Shown: piece after piece, positions 11,969 through 25,038 of the stretch
Numbering within the stretch: the first letter of the stretch is position 1
Layout: every line of letters begins with the position of its first letter
From: Acanthochromis polyacanthus
Taxonomy: Eukaryota; Chordata; Actinopteri; Pomacentridae
NCBI RefSeq assembly: GCF_021347895.1
Contig: NC_067129.1
Span: forward strand, 30,417,690-30,481,689
Reading direction: 5' to 3'
DNA length: 64,000 bases
Notes under the pieces: model-generated
What the model was told of the DNA's origin: nothing
The model's input: the letters and a program-made list of their open reading frames with translations, nothing else
Databases searched by the model: none
Program-made: the position numbers and the translations under genes

Positions 11969-13229
11969 GACTCGAGTTTATCAACACCTGAAGAAGCTTT
12001 GCTCATCTCTGAGATGACAGCAGCCCTGACTAAACGCAGTATTCAGAACCCTGAAAATGGGTTAAAGAAATGTTTAGTCATTACTCCACCTTGAGTGAGC
12101 CTCCATGATGACAGTCTTTCCTTTTTAATAAGACCATTCTCTTCTACTTTGGCTAGTTTAGTGGTTTTATCGATGAACCCTCGTAATCTTACACCAGCTT
12201 CATTTTGACTGAGACAATCCACCAAAACACTGGAGCTTCCCAGCAGTTTTCCTCTGCAGCTCATCTCCGTCTGACTTACCGCCGTCCCGTTTTAGGGTTG
12301 TTGTACTTCATTTGGTCCTTTTTTCTATTTTGGGTCTAAAAGAGCCGCTGCACACAGTAAAATGGAAGGAGCACGCTTTCAGGTCGCACACCCACACAGG
12401 CATATAAATCAGGCAGACAGAACCTCATGGGAACACACATATGCCTTTATACACCCAGACATGCACTGATGGCTTTCCTGGAGATTCACTGCGGCTGTAA
12501 AATCATCTTGTAAAAGAGTGGAGGGGGCTTCAGCTCTGGAGGGTTCATTAACCGGCGTACACATGGAGACGCACAAACTGACATGAAGTGACCCCGGCGA
12601 GGAATTCATTCATTTTTATGCCCCCTCCCACCTCACGGCTGTTTATTTGTTTTCCAACCCATTAGGTTAGCAGCTTTTCAGGACTCTATCCCATTTTTAG
12701 GGTCTCTTTTGCCAGTGTAGCAGCAGCCGGTTCCAGGGAAGGAGAGACGGTCCACTAGAAAGGGTTGTAAAAATAAGACAATGAAACGCTGCCTGGAGAC
12801 AGTCCTCACCGTGTGGTCAGAAATAATGTGATACCGGTGTCACAAAATACTCACTGATTATTAATCTCACTGCTCCGACCTTAGTCTTGAACAAAAACTG
12901 ATAAAATGACACCCCGAAGGAAAGACTTGCACAGTTAAGCCCAAAATTATTCATGACAAATTCTGATTTATAATGACTTCTTATAGACTAGTGCTTTTTT
13001 CTGACTGCAAAACTCTTTTTTGTCTCTATTTCTATGCATTTTTTTATACTTTTATTAGAATTGCAATGTCCAAAATAATTCCTATGCCCTCATCTCACAC
13101 ATTTATCACAAAATGCAGCTTCTACCTTGTTCTAAAGTGTTCTAATGCACTTTAACCTGACAATAGCTGGTGCAGCAGCTCTCTGGTTGGTTACTAGTCA
13201 ATTACAAGTCACGTTTCAAACCTAACAGC
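11969..13229. other. Non-coding, nothing recognised
   Basis: No gene or repeat family was recognised. Open frames are under 75 codons. Confidence 0.45.
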
Positions 13230-13870
13230 TCAGTGAGGAGCTCCAGTTATCATCCAGTTGTGCATCATGGCTGCTCACAAGACTCAGAAAGAATACAAAG
13301 TCATACCCGAGTGTTTCCTAGGTCTAGAGGCTACAGCGCAAAGCAACATCCAACAATACAAGGAGTTCCAATCTCAGAGGGCTGGTAGGAAGCTGATAGT
13401 GAACCCTGCAGTCATAACAAGGATAGAAACCGAGAAGAATTCAAAGATCGGCATCAAGAACATCCTGATGAATCTACAACATCTCAATCTCACACTAAAC
13501 AAGGCTGGTTTCCATGGATACAGACTGAGAAGGACTCAAATTCTGCAAGACAGATACCCAAAGTTCAGCTGGACAAAGACGAAAACATCCCCAGAATCAA
13601 ACACTGTGGTGAGAATGTGATGTTTTCAGGGAGTTTTTCAATCATGGGATCAAAAAACCTCATCAAAGTGTCATGAGAAAAGAGGGAAACATTGAGAATG
13701 TGGATGAAAACATCAGGCGGTCTGCAGAAGAACTCTGTCACCTTTGGAGATTCCAACAAGACAAAGATCTGAAACATGGAGCCAAAGTGTTTGAAGAGTT
13801 TGTAGCAGAAAACAAAACCAACAGTTTGGAGTCCAGAATCTGTGGAGGAATCTGAAGACCAGAGTGATTG
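13230..13870 (+). pseudogene. Tc1-like transposase relic
   Basis: The frame starting near 13258 reads into GFHGYRLRRTQILQ, which matches the end of the DNA-binding region of Tc1 transposases. After frameshifts, a segment at about 13748-13800 reads FQQDKDLKHGAKVFEEF, matching the motif around the second catalytic Asp. The region between is scrambled by stops. It is a long-dead copy. Terminal repeats were not located. Confidence 0.75.
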
Positions 13871-15775
13871 AGAGGAAACCTTACATGTAAAGATTCTTAA
13901 CAGTTATCTGAACTGTTTGAACGCTGTGGTCACTAATTAAGACTTTGATAAGTGAGAAATGCTATGAGTAATATGGGACATGGGAAGACATGAAAATGAC
14001 AGATACAGCTAAAAACTATCGTTAACATCTGTAACTCGATGTCTTTGTCACTTGTTTATGTCATTTCCAGTCAGAAAACACCAATTGGTCAAATAAAACC
14101 TTATGATATATCTCAATCTGGCATAGCTATGAGCAATTCTGAGCTTAAATGTACTTTCTGAACACAGACTACAAGAACAAATTCACAAATCATCTCCACA
14201 ATAAAATTTTTCCAGAACCTATGAGCTTAAATCTGAGATGTTCACAGCAATTTTTGAATTACTTGTTTGGGCAAAAATACATTTTTTCAAAGGACATTTT
14301 TTAACAGTTGACTGAGATTTGGGGTATCAGTGCTTACTGTACACGTCCAGTTTATTTTAGCAGAGGACCAACCCAAGCACTATGTTATTTATGCATATTC
14401 CTAAAGCTTTGTTGACCCCAAAAATGGAGCCAAAATGTTCTACTGTGAAAAAATCCCTTGACGCTGCCCACTGCGTTGTGTTTTTGTTGCGTTTGGCATC
14501 ACTACTATTGCTGGTGTGTTACATAGTATCAGCCATAGGACCAGTATCTTTACATTAGAGGACCAGTGGAGGTAATATCCTCATTTGGTTTCATTTGGTG
14601 GCTCATATGTCACTTCTTTTGGAGGATTTTGAGTGATGTATAGTCATATAAAAGTCATCATACTCTCGAGATTTGTCTGAAGGAGCAGAGCAAAGTGACA
14701 AATATAAAACGAAGAACTTCCTTCACTTGCTGGCCTTTTTTAAAATATTTTTTCTGCTTTCTTTGTACTCTGTCCTTCACAACTGAGGATTAATATGAAA
14801 CTTCCCGTCACAATGGAGACTCAACATGCTGCTGTGTTCGCTTTAGTACCTGTTGAAGCTTTAAAAAAAAGATCTGGCCTGGCTGTAAGCTTGTGAATAA
14901 ATAAACGGGAAAATGAAGGCATTACATAAATGACCTCGTGCCCTGGAAAACAGAACATTGGTGATTATTTTCCAGTCGTGTTCTGGGTATTTTAATGGAA
15001 TGAACGGCAGAGGAGGAACCGTCAGTTTGCCTCGCTGAGCCTGAAATGGATGACATGAGTTCAACAACACAACACATGGCTGGGTTTAACGTGGAGATCT
15101 GTTGGTGAAGTGTTGGGTGAGAGCAGCACCATCAGAGTTCACGGGTTAAAGACTGCTCATGTGCAATTTCTACCTCAGTGGTCGACTCCTGTGCAGCCAT
15201 GTGTACAACAACAAGCAAGCAGAATGATCACACTAACCACCGCTCTGTACCTCCCTGTCATTTAGCTCTAACCACTACTTCCTACCAGCCCTCTCTTCCA
15301 CATTCACTTATCTTTAAAACATCGCAAAGGGCAATATGCTGAACAGTGATAGGTTTTTATCGTTTTAATGATGCCTCGATGTTCTCTGTTGTGCATGAAG
15401 AGTCAACAAAGAGAAGAAAATGATAGATTAAGAAAGGAAAGTGGAAAAATGCTCTTTAAAGCTTCTGTGAGGAATATGTGTGTGTCATTATAACACCTTT
15501 GAAAATTATTGTCAAAGGCAGACAACTTGAAAAGATTCAGAAGAGACAAATAACAGTGTACAATAAAAGAGCAAACAAAAATAGCAGCTTGGTAGAAAAC
15601 ATTCAGACATTTTATTTGATCAAGTGTGTAACTGAAAAGCACAAAAGCCCATAAAGCAAAACAAGAGTTTCAAATCTAATGTTACAGAAGTAAGCAAACA
15701 AACATAAAAGCATTTAAAGAACAGTTGTTTATCTAATAGATTTACATTTTCTTGTTATGTAATATTAAAAAAAAA
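13871..15775. other. Non-coding, nothing recognised
   Basis: No gene or repeat family was recognised. Small minus-strand frames at 14861-15070 and 15403-15642 have no domain. Confidence 0.45.
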
Positions 15776-16016
15776 AAACATGTTAGGCTTTGGCAAAGCC
15801 ACTGTTGAAAAAGTTCATATTAAACCTGCACTAGAGTTTAGCAGAGAGCATGTGGGAGACTCTGAAGTCACCTCTAAGAAGGTTCTTTGGTCTGATGAGA
15901 CTAAAATTTAGTTTATTTTTTATTTTTTTATTTTTATTTTTTGCCAGGAGACTAAACTGTGTTTGGCAGGCATCACAAACACACCACTGTTGCAGTTAGG
16001 CACTGTGGTGACAGAA

Positions 16017-16101
16017 CCATGATGTGAAGCATGGTGGTGGCAGCATGAAGCACGGTGGTGGCAGCATCATGATATGAAGCACGGTGGTGGCAGCATCATG
16101 A
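16017..16101 (+). repeat. First units of the 29-bp minisatellite
   Basis: About three units of the same repeat as at 18268-19961 are cut off by the insertion at 16102. The first inter-unit spacing is shorter than 29 bp. Confidence 0.9.
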
Positions 16102-18267
16102 TGTAGGAGATACTACCGTAAGATAACTGCACTCGTTTTATATAAAAAGGGGGCACCACCTCACTTTAATTGCAAGGAAAAATTAATTAATTTTAATTAA
16201 AAATTAATGAATTTAAGTTTGGATCAGTTGATCACTCTTTTATCTTGAAGGCTAGAATTCTCATTAAAGGGACCCACAGTTCTCACAAGGAAACACACAA
16301 AGCTGTATTTGGTCTAAATGAAAGCATTTATTTGCTATTCTATTGAATAAACAAGTGAAATCCTATATACAGTGACCTGTGATGTATGTGTGTGTGTGCA
16401 TGCGTGACTACGGGTGTGTGTGCGTGCGTGCGTGTATGAGAGATGTGGGTGTGTGTGTGGTGAGATCCTATGTGTGTGTGCGTGTGTTCAAATTAGCATA
16501 TTGAGACCGGAATATGGTGAGAGAAGCCAGCTAGCGGACGACCGGACTGAATAAACGGTAATTTGGACGAAGAGCGATTCATAAAAGAATAAACGGATTA
16601 AATTAATTAGTTAATCAAGTGGTTAGTCACATCAACCAGATCAGGCAGAGCAATCTCAGCTGGTCTTATGGTCAGAACCGTCTGTCGGAGTCTCCTCCTG
16701 GCTTGGACTTTGCGGCCGGTGACGCTCCACAACGCACCTGGACTTGCTGGTTCGGAGCGGTGTGCTTGGATGTCCCGCCTGTGTGGATCGGTTCAGTTGC
16801 CGGAGATCTGATCCAGCAGATTTCTGGTGTGGTCAACTGAATGGAGTCGGGTTTGGTTGATGAGTCACTTGATTTAAAATGAGGGCTCTCGTGATGTTTT
16901 AGCAGGCATTAGCCGAATAAAAGAATAGGTAAATTGTAGAGCCCAAAATTAGAAAAATGCAAATCTGTTTTTAATCAGTTCTTCATCGAAATTCACTAAT
17001 AAAAAGAATAAGTTCGGCTTAAAGGGGAACTTCGTTTTTTTTCAACCTGGGGTCTGTTTTCATATGTCATTTCATACATGTGAGTGATGGAGAAATTAAT
17101 TTTCGACATAGCTCCAGTATTTAGCCAGGCAGGCAGCTTAGCAGCTCAGCTAGCAGCTCGGCTAGCAACTCAGCTAGCAGCTCGGCTTGCGAAAAGTATG
17201 GGGCAAGTGCCCCCCTCGCATCAAAGTCCACCCTAACGTGCTTTTTTTCCCACACTGACCGGCTCGGATAGTCTCAGTGAGTGTCCCACAACATACTAGA
17301 GATGAGAAGTGAGCGAAAACCTCCACATTACTTGGCGATCGCTATTTGTTGTGGTCTGTATCCAAATCTCGGGACGCTCGAAAGCAAATCTTGTTCCGAA
17401 ATCGCGCGATAGCTCGCGCCAAAACACCTGTTCTCAAGAGAGCAGAGAAGGGGTGATCAGAGACTGAAATGATCAACAGCGAGAAAACAAGGAAATATAA
17501 CATTAAACACGCAAAACGTGATCTGTCTATTCCTCCACCATAATCCAGGTTAAGCGGACGTGACCACATGTTCCTAAATGTGCAGATTAATACATATGTG
17601 CATTATTTAATTCAATAACTATATGTTTGTTTTGGATATACGAAAAAATATATATCACAGTGAAAATATGATAACATGTCATACATCTGGTAATGAATAA
17701 ACACAAGAATTCATCTTTTCAACCTAAATAGGAGGAATAAAAAAAGAAATTAGATTAAATCTCACAAATCAATAAATCAATTTCTATAAAACATAGAAGT
17801 GTGAATTTTGAATATGTAAGCGATGAAGCACTTTTAGTAACTTTGGTAAACCTGAAAGAACAAGATACATGTCAGAAATATGAATTTTGAAGATGTTCAG
17901 TTGTTCCTTAAGAAAGTCTCTTTCGGGTGGTCATAAAAGATTTTATGGCTCCCGGAGACAGGCGGAGATGTCTCCAGTGAGAGCATTCCAGGGGGGAGGA
18001 AGGGTTTGGTTAGAGCAGACATAAGGTGTTTTTCCAAAAAAAGCATTTAAGCATAAAGTCATAGTTATTGTCTCTCAAAAAGGGTTCTTCCAGGTGTATA
18101 AATGTTCACAGGAGCTTCATCCTCAAGTGAAAGGTCTCTGTCTATTTCCTGTGAATGAAAGCACACAAAGGAACACATATGTCCCACTCTTCCTGTAGGG
18201 AGAGAGTTCTGGCTTATCTGAGTTTGATCTGCTCAGGAATTTCAGAGGCCTTCGCTAGGTTCCTACA
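16102..18267. mobile_element. LTR-like insertion in the minisatellite
   Basis: The element begins TGTAGGAGAT and ends GTTCCTACA, so it has TG...CA ends with a 7-bp inverted repeat. ATGA occurs on both sides (16098-16101 and 18268-18271). Removing the element and one ATGA restores an exact minisatellite unit. These features fit a solo LTR of a retrovirus-like element with a 4-bp target duplication. The length (2,166 bp) is large for an LTR, so nested insertions are possible. It holds GT-rich DNA at 16384-16490. No coding motif is visible and orientation is unclear. Confidence 0.6.
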
Positions 18268-19961
18268 ATGACATGAAGCACGATGGTGGCAGCATCATAA
18301 TATGAAGCACGGTGGTGGCAGCATCATGACGTGAAACACGGTGGTGGCAGCATCATGATATGAAGCACGGTGGTGGCAGCATCATGATGTGAAGCACGGT
18401 GGTGGCAACATCATGACATGAAGCACGGTGGTGGCAGCATCATGACGTGAAGCACGGTGGTGGCAGCATCATAATATGAAGCATGGTGGTGGCAGCATCA
18501 TGACGTGAAGCACGGTGGTGGCAGCATCATGACGTGAAGCACGGTGGTGGCAGCATCATAATATGAAGCATGGTGGTGGCAGCATCATGACGTGAAGCAC
18601 GGTGGTGGCAGCATCATGACGTGAAGCACGGTGGTGGCAGCATCATGACGTGAAGCACGGTGGTGGCAGCATCATGACGTGAAGCACGATGGTGGCAACA
18701 TCATGACGTGAAACACGGTGGTGGCAGCATCATAACGTGAAACACGGTGGTGGCAGCATCATGACGTGAAACACGGTGGTGGCAGCATCATGACGTGAAA
18801 CACGGTGGTGGCAGCATCATAATATGAAGCATGGTGGTGGCAGCATCATGACGTGAAACACGGTGGTGGCAGCATCATGATATGAAGCACGGTGGTGGCA
18901 GCATCATAATATGAAGCATGGTGGTGGCAGCATCATGACGTGAAACACGGTGGTGGCAGCATCATGATATGAAGCATGGTGGTGGCAGCATCATGACGTG
19001 AAACACGGTGGTGGCAGCATCATAATATGAAGCATGGTGGTGGCAGCATCATGACGTGAAACACGGTGGTGGCAGCATCATGATATGAAGCACGGTGGTG
19101 GCAGCATCATGATGTGAAGCACGGTGGTGGCAACATCATGACATGAAGCACGGTGGTGGCAGCATCATGACGTGAAACACGGTGGTGGCAGCATCATGAT
19201 ATGAAGCACGGTGGTGGCAGCATCATGACGTGAAGCATGGTGGTGGCAACATCATGACGTGAAGCACGGTGGTGGCAGCATCATGACGTGAAGCACGGTG
19301 GTGGCAACATCATGACATGAAGCACGATGGTGGCAACATCATGACGTGAAACACGGTGGTGGCAGCATCATAATATGAAGCATGGTGGTGGCAGCATCAT
19401 GACGTGAAGCATGGTGGTGGCAACATCATGACGTGAAGCACGGTGGTGGCAGCATCATGACGTGAAGCACTGTCGTGGCAACATCATGACATGAAGCACG
19501 ATGGTGGCAACATCATGACGTGAAACACGGTGGTGGCAGCATCATAATATGAAGCACGGTGGTGGCAGCATCATGACGTGAAACACGGTGGTGGCAGCAT
19601 CATGACATGAAGCATGGTGGTGGCAGCATCACGACGTGAAACAAGGTGGTGGCAGCATCATTACGTGAAACACGGTGGTGGCAGCATCATGACGTGAAGC
19701 ATGGTGGTGGCAGCATCATGACGTGAAGCACGGTGGTGGCAGCATCATGACGTGAAACACGGTGGTGGCAGCATCATGACGTGAAGCACGGTGGTGGCAG
19801 CATCATGACGTGAAACACGGTGGTGGCAGCATCATAACGTGAAGCACGGTGGTGGCAGCATCATGACGTGAAGCACGGTGGTAGCAGGATCATGACGTGA
19901 AGCATGGTGGTGGCAGCATCATGAGGTGAAACACGGTGGTGGCTGCATCAGGACGTGAAGC
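18268..19961 (+). repeat. 29-bp minisatellite derived from transposase codons
   Basis: About 58 units of consensus TGAAGCACGGTGGTGGCAGC plus ATCATGACG fill this stretch. In one frame the unit reads VKHGGGSIM, a hallmark motif of Tc1 transposases; the intact Tc1 in this window has VKHGGGSVM at residues 188-196. Because 29 is not a multiple of three, the frame shifts at each unit. Units differ at a few fixed places (GACG or ATATG; CACGG or CATGG), and runs of variant pairs recur, suggesting multi-unit duplications. Confidence 0.97.
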
Positions 19962-20115
19962 AGGTCCTGGAAGGCTTGTAGGGTAAAATTAATGCACTAA
20001 AATATGAGGAAATCCTGGAGAAGAACCTGATGCAATCTGCAAGAGAACTGAGAGTTTTGAGAAGATTCGTTTCCAGGAAAACAATGATCCAAAGCATACA
20101 GAATTTGGCATGAAA

Positions 20116-21562
20116 GAGTCATTTCTTGTGTTAATTCTTGTCAACAGATGCCAAATAGTAATTAAAGGGGAAATCTAGTTCAGGAGCCCTTCTTATAGGC
20201 ACTGTATAACTGATGTTGTTTATTTAAATACAGTAAAAATAGTGCAATTTATGGTCAAACATTGTTTAACAACAAATAATCATCCATAAAAATACAGATT
20301 TTTGATGTTTTCACCCTTTTTATGCTTGATATGTAAATTGTAGTTGAACAAAGCAGGGAAAATCTATGAAACTGCTCACAAAATTCCAGTTTACTTCTTA
20401 TATTGCAGGTAAGAAAGCTGGAGATGTGCACTCCAAGGGATTTATAGCAGTTTTAGAAGTGGAATACTCAATGCTATTTGGATTGCATACAACACCACAT
20501 TGTTGTCTTTTATTACACTGATGCTGCCGGCCCTTTATACGAATACTTGTGTGTGGCTGCTGGATTTTTTGGCTGTCTGAGCAGGTGCTGTATGTGCCGT
20601 CGACCTTGTTCCTCGGGGTTTACAATCTTCTGCTGTATTTTCATGTCAGCATATTCATAGCTCGCAGTGAACCATCTGTGAACTCGGTCTGTGCCAGGAC
20701 AACTTTCTACCGCGGCTATAGGAGCCAAGTTTGACCCGCACTGCTTCAATTTGCAAATATATGTGCATAAATGGAGGGTGGGAACTGTGTCTGACAAGAT
20801 AGATTACAGGGACGAAGAGGAAGAGCAGACAGAGTCCTTAAAAACAGATTTTTCTCTGTCGCTACGTACACCTCTGCTGCTGGAGTGGATGGAAAAAGCT
20901 CATGCGAGGTAAAAAGTAAAAAAAAAAAGAACGAGCGTATATGATTAGTCAACCTCTGGTGGATGAATAAAGGTTAAAAGAAGAATCTCTGCAGAGATCA
21001 ACGCAGGGATTTGATAAAAGTGAGATTCAGCGGTTTGTTTCAGGAAAGTAAAAGTGAAGTGAAGTTGAGCTGTGACAGCTTTGAGGAAACATGTCGGAAA
21101 GGAGAGAGAGAGCGACGACCTGCGGGTGAAGTAGTGTTAAACCTTCATACGCTCAATTTAACTGGCGTTTCCGGTTGACCTTAATCATTCAGATGCATGA
21201 GAGCGCTCGTTTCGTTCATCTGAGTAAGTTTTGGTCATTTTCTGCCACAGAGATTCTGTGTGACTGAGCGTGAGGGCGGTGCACTTGACAGAATGACAGT
21301 GTGACAGAATGTTTCTGTAGCATTTTGTTTTCCCACAAAGACAGCGATGACGGCAAACTTTGTGGTGGCAGTGCTAGCTCCAGGGTTATTAGCATGACGG
21401 TTTTTACGCCTCAGCGCTGCACTCGAAGTTGGAAACATTCAAACTGAACTCCTGGTGACCTTTCAAAGGGCCTCTCAGCAGATTTTGGTTGGATGAGTTG
21501 CTGAAATGTATGGAGAGTATCTCAGAAGTTTTACATGTGTTCATGAAAATGTGTTTCATTCT
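20116..21562. other. Non-coding, nothing recognised
   Basis: Open frames at 20478-20912 overlap on both strands without domain motifs. The stretch 21050-21430 is somewhat GC-richer but has no supported gene. Confidence 0.4.
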
Positions 21563-22080
21563 ATGTGTTACTACGCCACCAAGGAGGCAACGTTGGTTTG
21601 TCTGTCTGTTAGCAAAATTACTCAAAAATGGACAAATGAATTTAGGGAAGGTCAGAAATGAAACAAGGACCAACTGATTAGATTTTGGCAGTGATGCGGC
21701 TTATGGTCTGGATAGCGGCATGTCATCACTGTAACCATGACAACAAGTTAACGCTATGTCAGCTGCCTGCTGATGATCACATAACAGCGATCCTACTACA
21801 AATCCACCACTGTAGACTGATCTGGATTTATCCATTGGAAATGATACAAAGAGCAGCTGTTTAAATTCCACCGCCTGCTACATAATTGGGTCACGCGAGT
21901 CGGTATTCATTCATAACATACACATGCATAACACACACCTGTGTTCAAGGCAAGGTCATTTTGTTTGTGGGTACATCTAAATTAAATGGCCTCATTCTAT
22001 GTTGCCAGGACTTCCGCCGCGACTTTTGTCAAGATTTCAGCCGTAGGAAATGATACAAAGACTGAGCAGCCTTGGTGGAG
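21563..22080 (+). repeat. Interspersed repeat, family also at 33155-33415
   Basis: The left part contains GTTTGTCTGTCTGTTAGCAA and the right end CTGAGCAGCCTTGGTGGAG. About 21700-21925 matches the reverse complement of 33155-33415, and the right end matches 32130-32170 inverted. It is probably a non-autonomous fish DNA element. No coding motif was seen. Confidence 0.6.
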
Positions 22081-22299
22081 ACTGCTATTGTGAATTCGGT
22101 TTTAGTGACTTTTGTTAAACTAACCTGTTGTCAAATCTTCATCTCAAACACACAAACTCATATTTTTTTTTCTTTTTAAGACCTCATACTGTTGTTGTCA
22201 GGCCTCATCTACTGTTTCCAGATGTGCTGAGTGAGGTTGAGCAGTGCTAATATCGATTGTTAGTAATCAAGGAGACCTGCAACATTACTTGGAACAGTA

Positions 22300-23010
22300 C
22301 AGTGCAAAAGCTTGGAGTCACTAAGAAATATCCTTATTTTTGAAAGTACAAAAATATGGCTGAAAATATTTTACTTTTCCTTTCAAAAAGAAGAAGTCTG
22401 CTGTGTCTCTAAATGTTTCCTCTTGTATCAGCAGCTTGCAGAGATACAGCGGTTGTTTTATCATCTGTAACTGATGTGCACCTCCTCATTAGTGCAGCTA
22501 CATGTTGTTACTATAGTGTTGATGGAGCAGCAAGTTCACCATCATTCTCCATGACAAAGCAAATGAAAGCACAGGGTTACAGCAGAGAAAAATAAAGTAA
22601 AATTCCACACCAGAACTTGAAGCTCAGGTACCAAGAGTATAAATTACCATTCAAAAGTTTGGGATCACTTAGAAATGCTCTTATGTTTGAAAGAAAAGCA
22701 GTTACTTTTTCAATGAAGATAACATTAAATGAATGATAAATCCAGTGTAGACATTGTTAATGTGGTAAATGACTGTTCTATCTGGAAACAGCTGATTTTT
22801 AATGGAATATCTCCATAGGGGTACAGAGGAACATTTCCAGCAACCATCACTCCTGTGTTCTAATGCTACATTGTGTTAGCTAATGGTGCTGAAAGGCTCA
22901 TTGTTGATTAGAAAACCCTTGTGCAGTTATGTTAGCACATGGATAAAAGTGGGAGTTTTGATGGAAAACATGATGTCATCTGGGTGACCCCAAACGTTTG
23001 AACGATAGTG
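22300..23010 (-). mobile_element. Tc1-type MITE copy B, both ends present
   Basis: One end is TA|CAGTGCAAAAGCTTGG. The other, reverse-complemented, is CACTATCGTTCAAACG. An internal copy of the terminus (CATTCAAAAGTTTGGGATCA) lies at about 22650, so the element may itself be a nested pair. It is homologous over about 660 bp to copy A at 3013-3680, in the opposite orientation. Confidence 0.7.
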
Positions 23011-25032
23011 TGCTTGTTCAGTAAAATTGAAAATGTTAGTGAAAATGTTAATGTTAGCTTTTTGTCTTTAATCAAAAGTATTTTTGTTCGACCATCTATA
23101 ACTGTCCAGGCGTTATTAGTGGTCAAGGGGAAGTTACTGAGCAAATTTTGTTCATTTACCTCAACTTCACTTTAGTTTTAAATTAACTCACTCACAAATT
23201 TGACTTTAAATTACACACAATGTTATGTTGATGCAATTACAGCATTATTATTATTATTATTAGTGATTGGCTACTAATTGTGATGTGTAACCAATCAGAT
23301 GGTCCTGTGGGCGGGACTTAGCTTGAGTCTATGGAGTGATTGCAGATAAAGAAAAACGGCTGCATCGGAGCCAAAGTTTCAGATTAGTTTAACTAATTCT
23401 TGAATAAAATAAACCTCTTAAACATCCTCTCTGTGTATCAAAGTTACACATTTATTTTGTTTCCCATGAAAATGACTCCATCTTTGTAGAATTAAACAGT
23501 TTAAAGGCAGAAACACTCAGTTTATAAAAAAAAACACCACCTAGATTAAATTAGAAGCTTCGTTGTCATTGTAGATGGAAATGCAGCAACATTTTGAATG
23601 CAGATCCTGACTACAAGTGCAAAATGCAGAGACAATCTAGAGAAACTCTACATGCAGATAAAAGCACGAAGACTTTTTTAAAATCAATCAATAAATAACA
23701 TTGCAATGCTAGGTTTGGAGGAAGAAAAAGCAGATATAATTACGTACGATGTCATTTATGTGGCTGACAAGACAAAAATAATAATTTTCAGTGAAGGAGG
23801 TCTTTAAAAATATATTAATAATCCAAAAATGCAGGGATTGGATGTGATAGCCAGATTATTAATTGATGAAAACCTTTGTGAGATTTATTCATCTTCTCAC
23901 TACAGATGAAAACGATGAATATTGGCGAATGAGATGTTGACATTGGTGACATTAAGGACATTGGTGGTTTAGTTTGCTGCCACTGAATCTAAAAAATTAG
24001 AAAAGTCACTTTAATAACTTACTCTGAGGATAATGTTTGGGCTGATTTGGTGATCCGTTGTCATCCGATTAGCGACACAAAAAGCTCAGACACAGTGAAG
24101 ACGCTGGAGGTTTAAAGTGAGAATCAATAAAAAAGGCTGCACAGGTTTTTTTTTTTCTAATATAATCTCTTTCTGAAAAAACAGAGCAGTTATGGTTTAA
24201 AGCTAAAAATAAAAGCCTTGAAAATCTGTGTTTTCTTTTTTTTTAAGGACTGCCTCAGTGGAAGGTTTTCATCATTTTAATTATTGACGACGGCATCGGT
24301 TTAGCTGTTGTCCTCATTTGCATTGAGAGCTTGAAAAATGAAAAAAAAAAAGCCCCAAGAATCCACTTTAATCGAATCCAATTGAAGTGAGTGAAGGGCT
24401 GCATGTGAGATTTTATGACGCAGTTTTTCTTTTCCTGGAAGAAAAGTAGCTGAAATATTGTTGGATTTGTTGGTGAAACTGCTTGAAGATGTGCAAAGAG
24501 AAGAAGAAAGAGGTGGAAGGAGAATCAACAATGATCTACAGTGTGGTGAAGGCGGGAAAAGGTTAGAAAAAGAGCGTTGAGGTCAGAAGGAAATAAAAAC
24601 AGAGGAGATGAGGCGACTTTGAGGCAGCTCTTGGTTCTTCTTGGCTTGTAAGGATGGAATCCAGATGAGGATGGAAGTGCGTAATGTGGAAAAGGTGATA
24701 CTGGTCCTGGTGGGAGATTCCCAGACCGCCGCCATGACCTTCTGTCCCACAATCCATCAGGGCGTCGGTGGCTGCCCGGCCACACGCCTCGATGACAAAT
24801 CTGCCTGTCAGGTGAACACAGTCCGGCATGACAAGTTGACATTTTAACGGCTCAGATTAACTTTCAAACTCAGACACGGAGATGAAGACGTGACATTCAA
24901 CTCTGTGGACGGACTCAAGGGTGCATCGATGCAGGTACATTAATAATCACATCAGGAAATGTGAGATGGACTGGACAGATTACATGATCATTTTCTGCAG
25001 AAATGATTGTGTATATTCATTTTCTGCTTTAT
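23011..25032. other. Non-coding, nothing firmly recognised
   Basis: This stretch holds an ATT run at about 23248-23264, then a cluster of ATTGG, CCAAT and GGGCGGG at 23265-23320. An 88-codon minus-strand frame at 24563-24829 lies in a GC-rich patch but has no recognised domain. Confidence 0.4.
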
Positions 25033-25038
25033 TTTATT

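Larger units (their letters stand above)
15776..20115 (+). pseudogene. Tc1-like transposase relic swollen by an internal array
   Basis: The 5' part (about 15780-15915) translates in pieces to the region before the first catalytic Asp, ending in VLWSDETKI. A stretch encoding VKHGGGSIM then begins at about 16017 and is repeated many times, with a 2.2-kb insertion inside. Coding similarity resumes after 19961 with ALKYEEILEKNL and QENNDPKHT, the motif around the second catalytic Asp. The order of motifs matches a single Tc1 transposase gene, so the array grew inside the gene. It is broken by stops and frameshifts throughout. Confidence 0.85.

Noticed and set aside
17100..17200. Tandem AGCTCAGCTAGC-type words inside the LTR-like insertion
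   Set aside because: It is a short simple repeat; I could not define a separate nested element with ends and target duplication.
18268..19961. Possible CRISPR-like regular array
   Set aside because: Units abut directly with no unique spacers, the genome is eukaryotic, and the unit is transposase-derived.
24563..24829. An 88-codon minus-strand frame in a GC-rich patch (contains DCGTEGHGGGLGISHQD)
   Set aside because: It looks somewhat protein-like, but I recognise no family, and the frame degenerates into low complexity downstream; not enough for a gene call.
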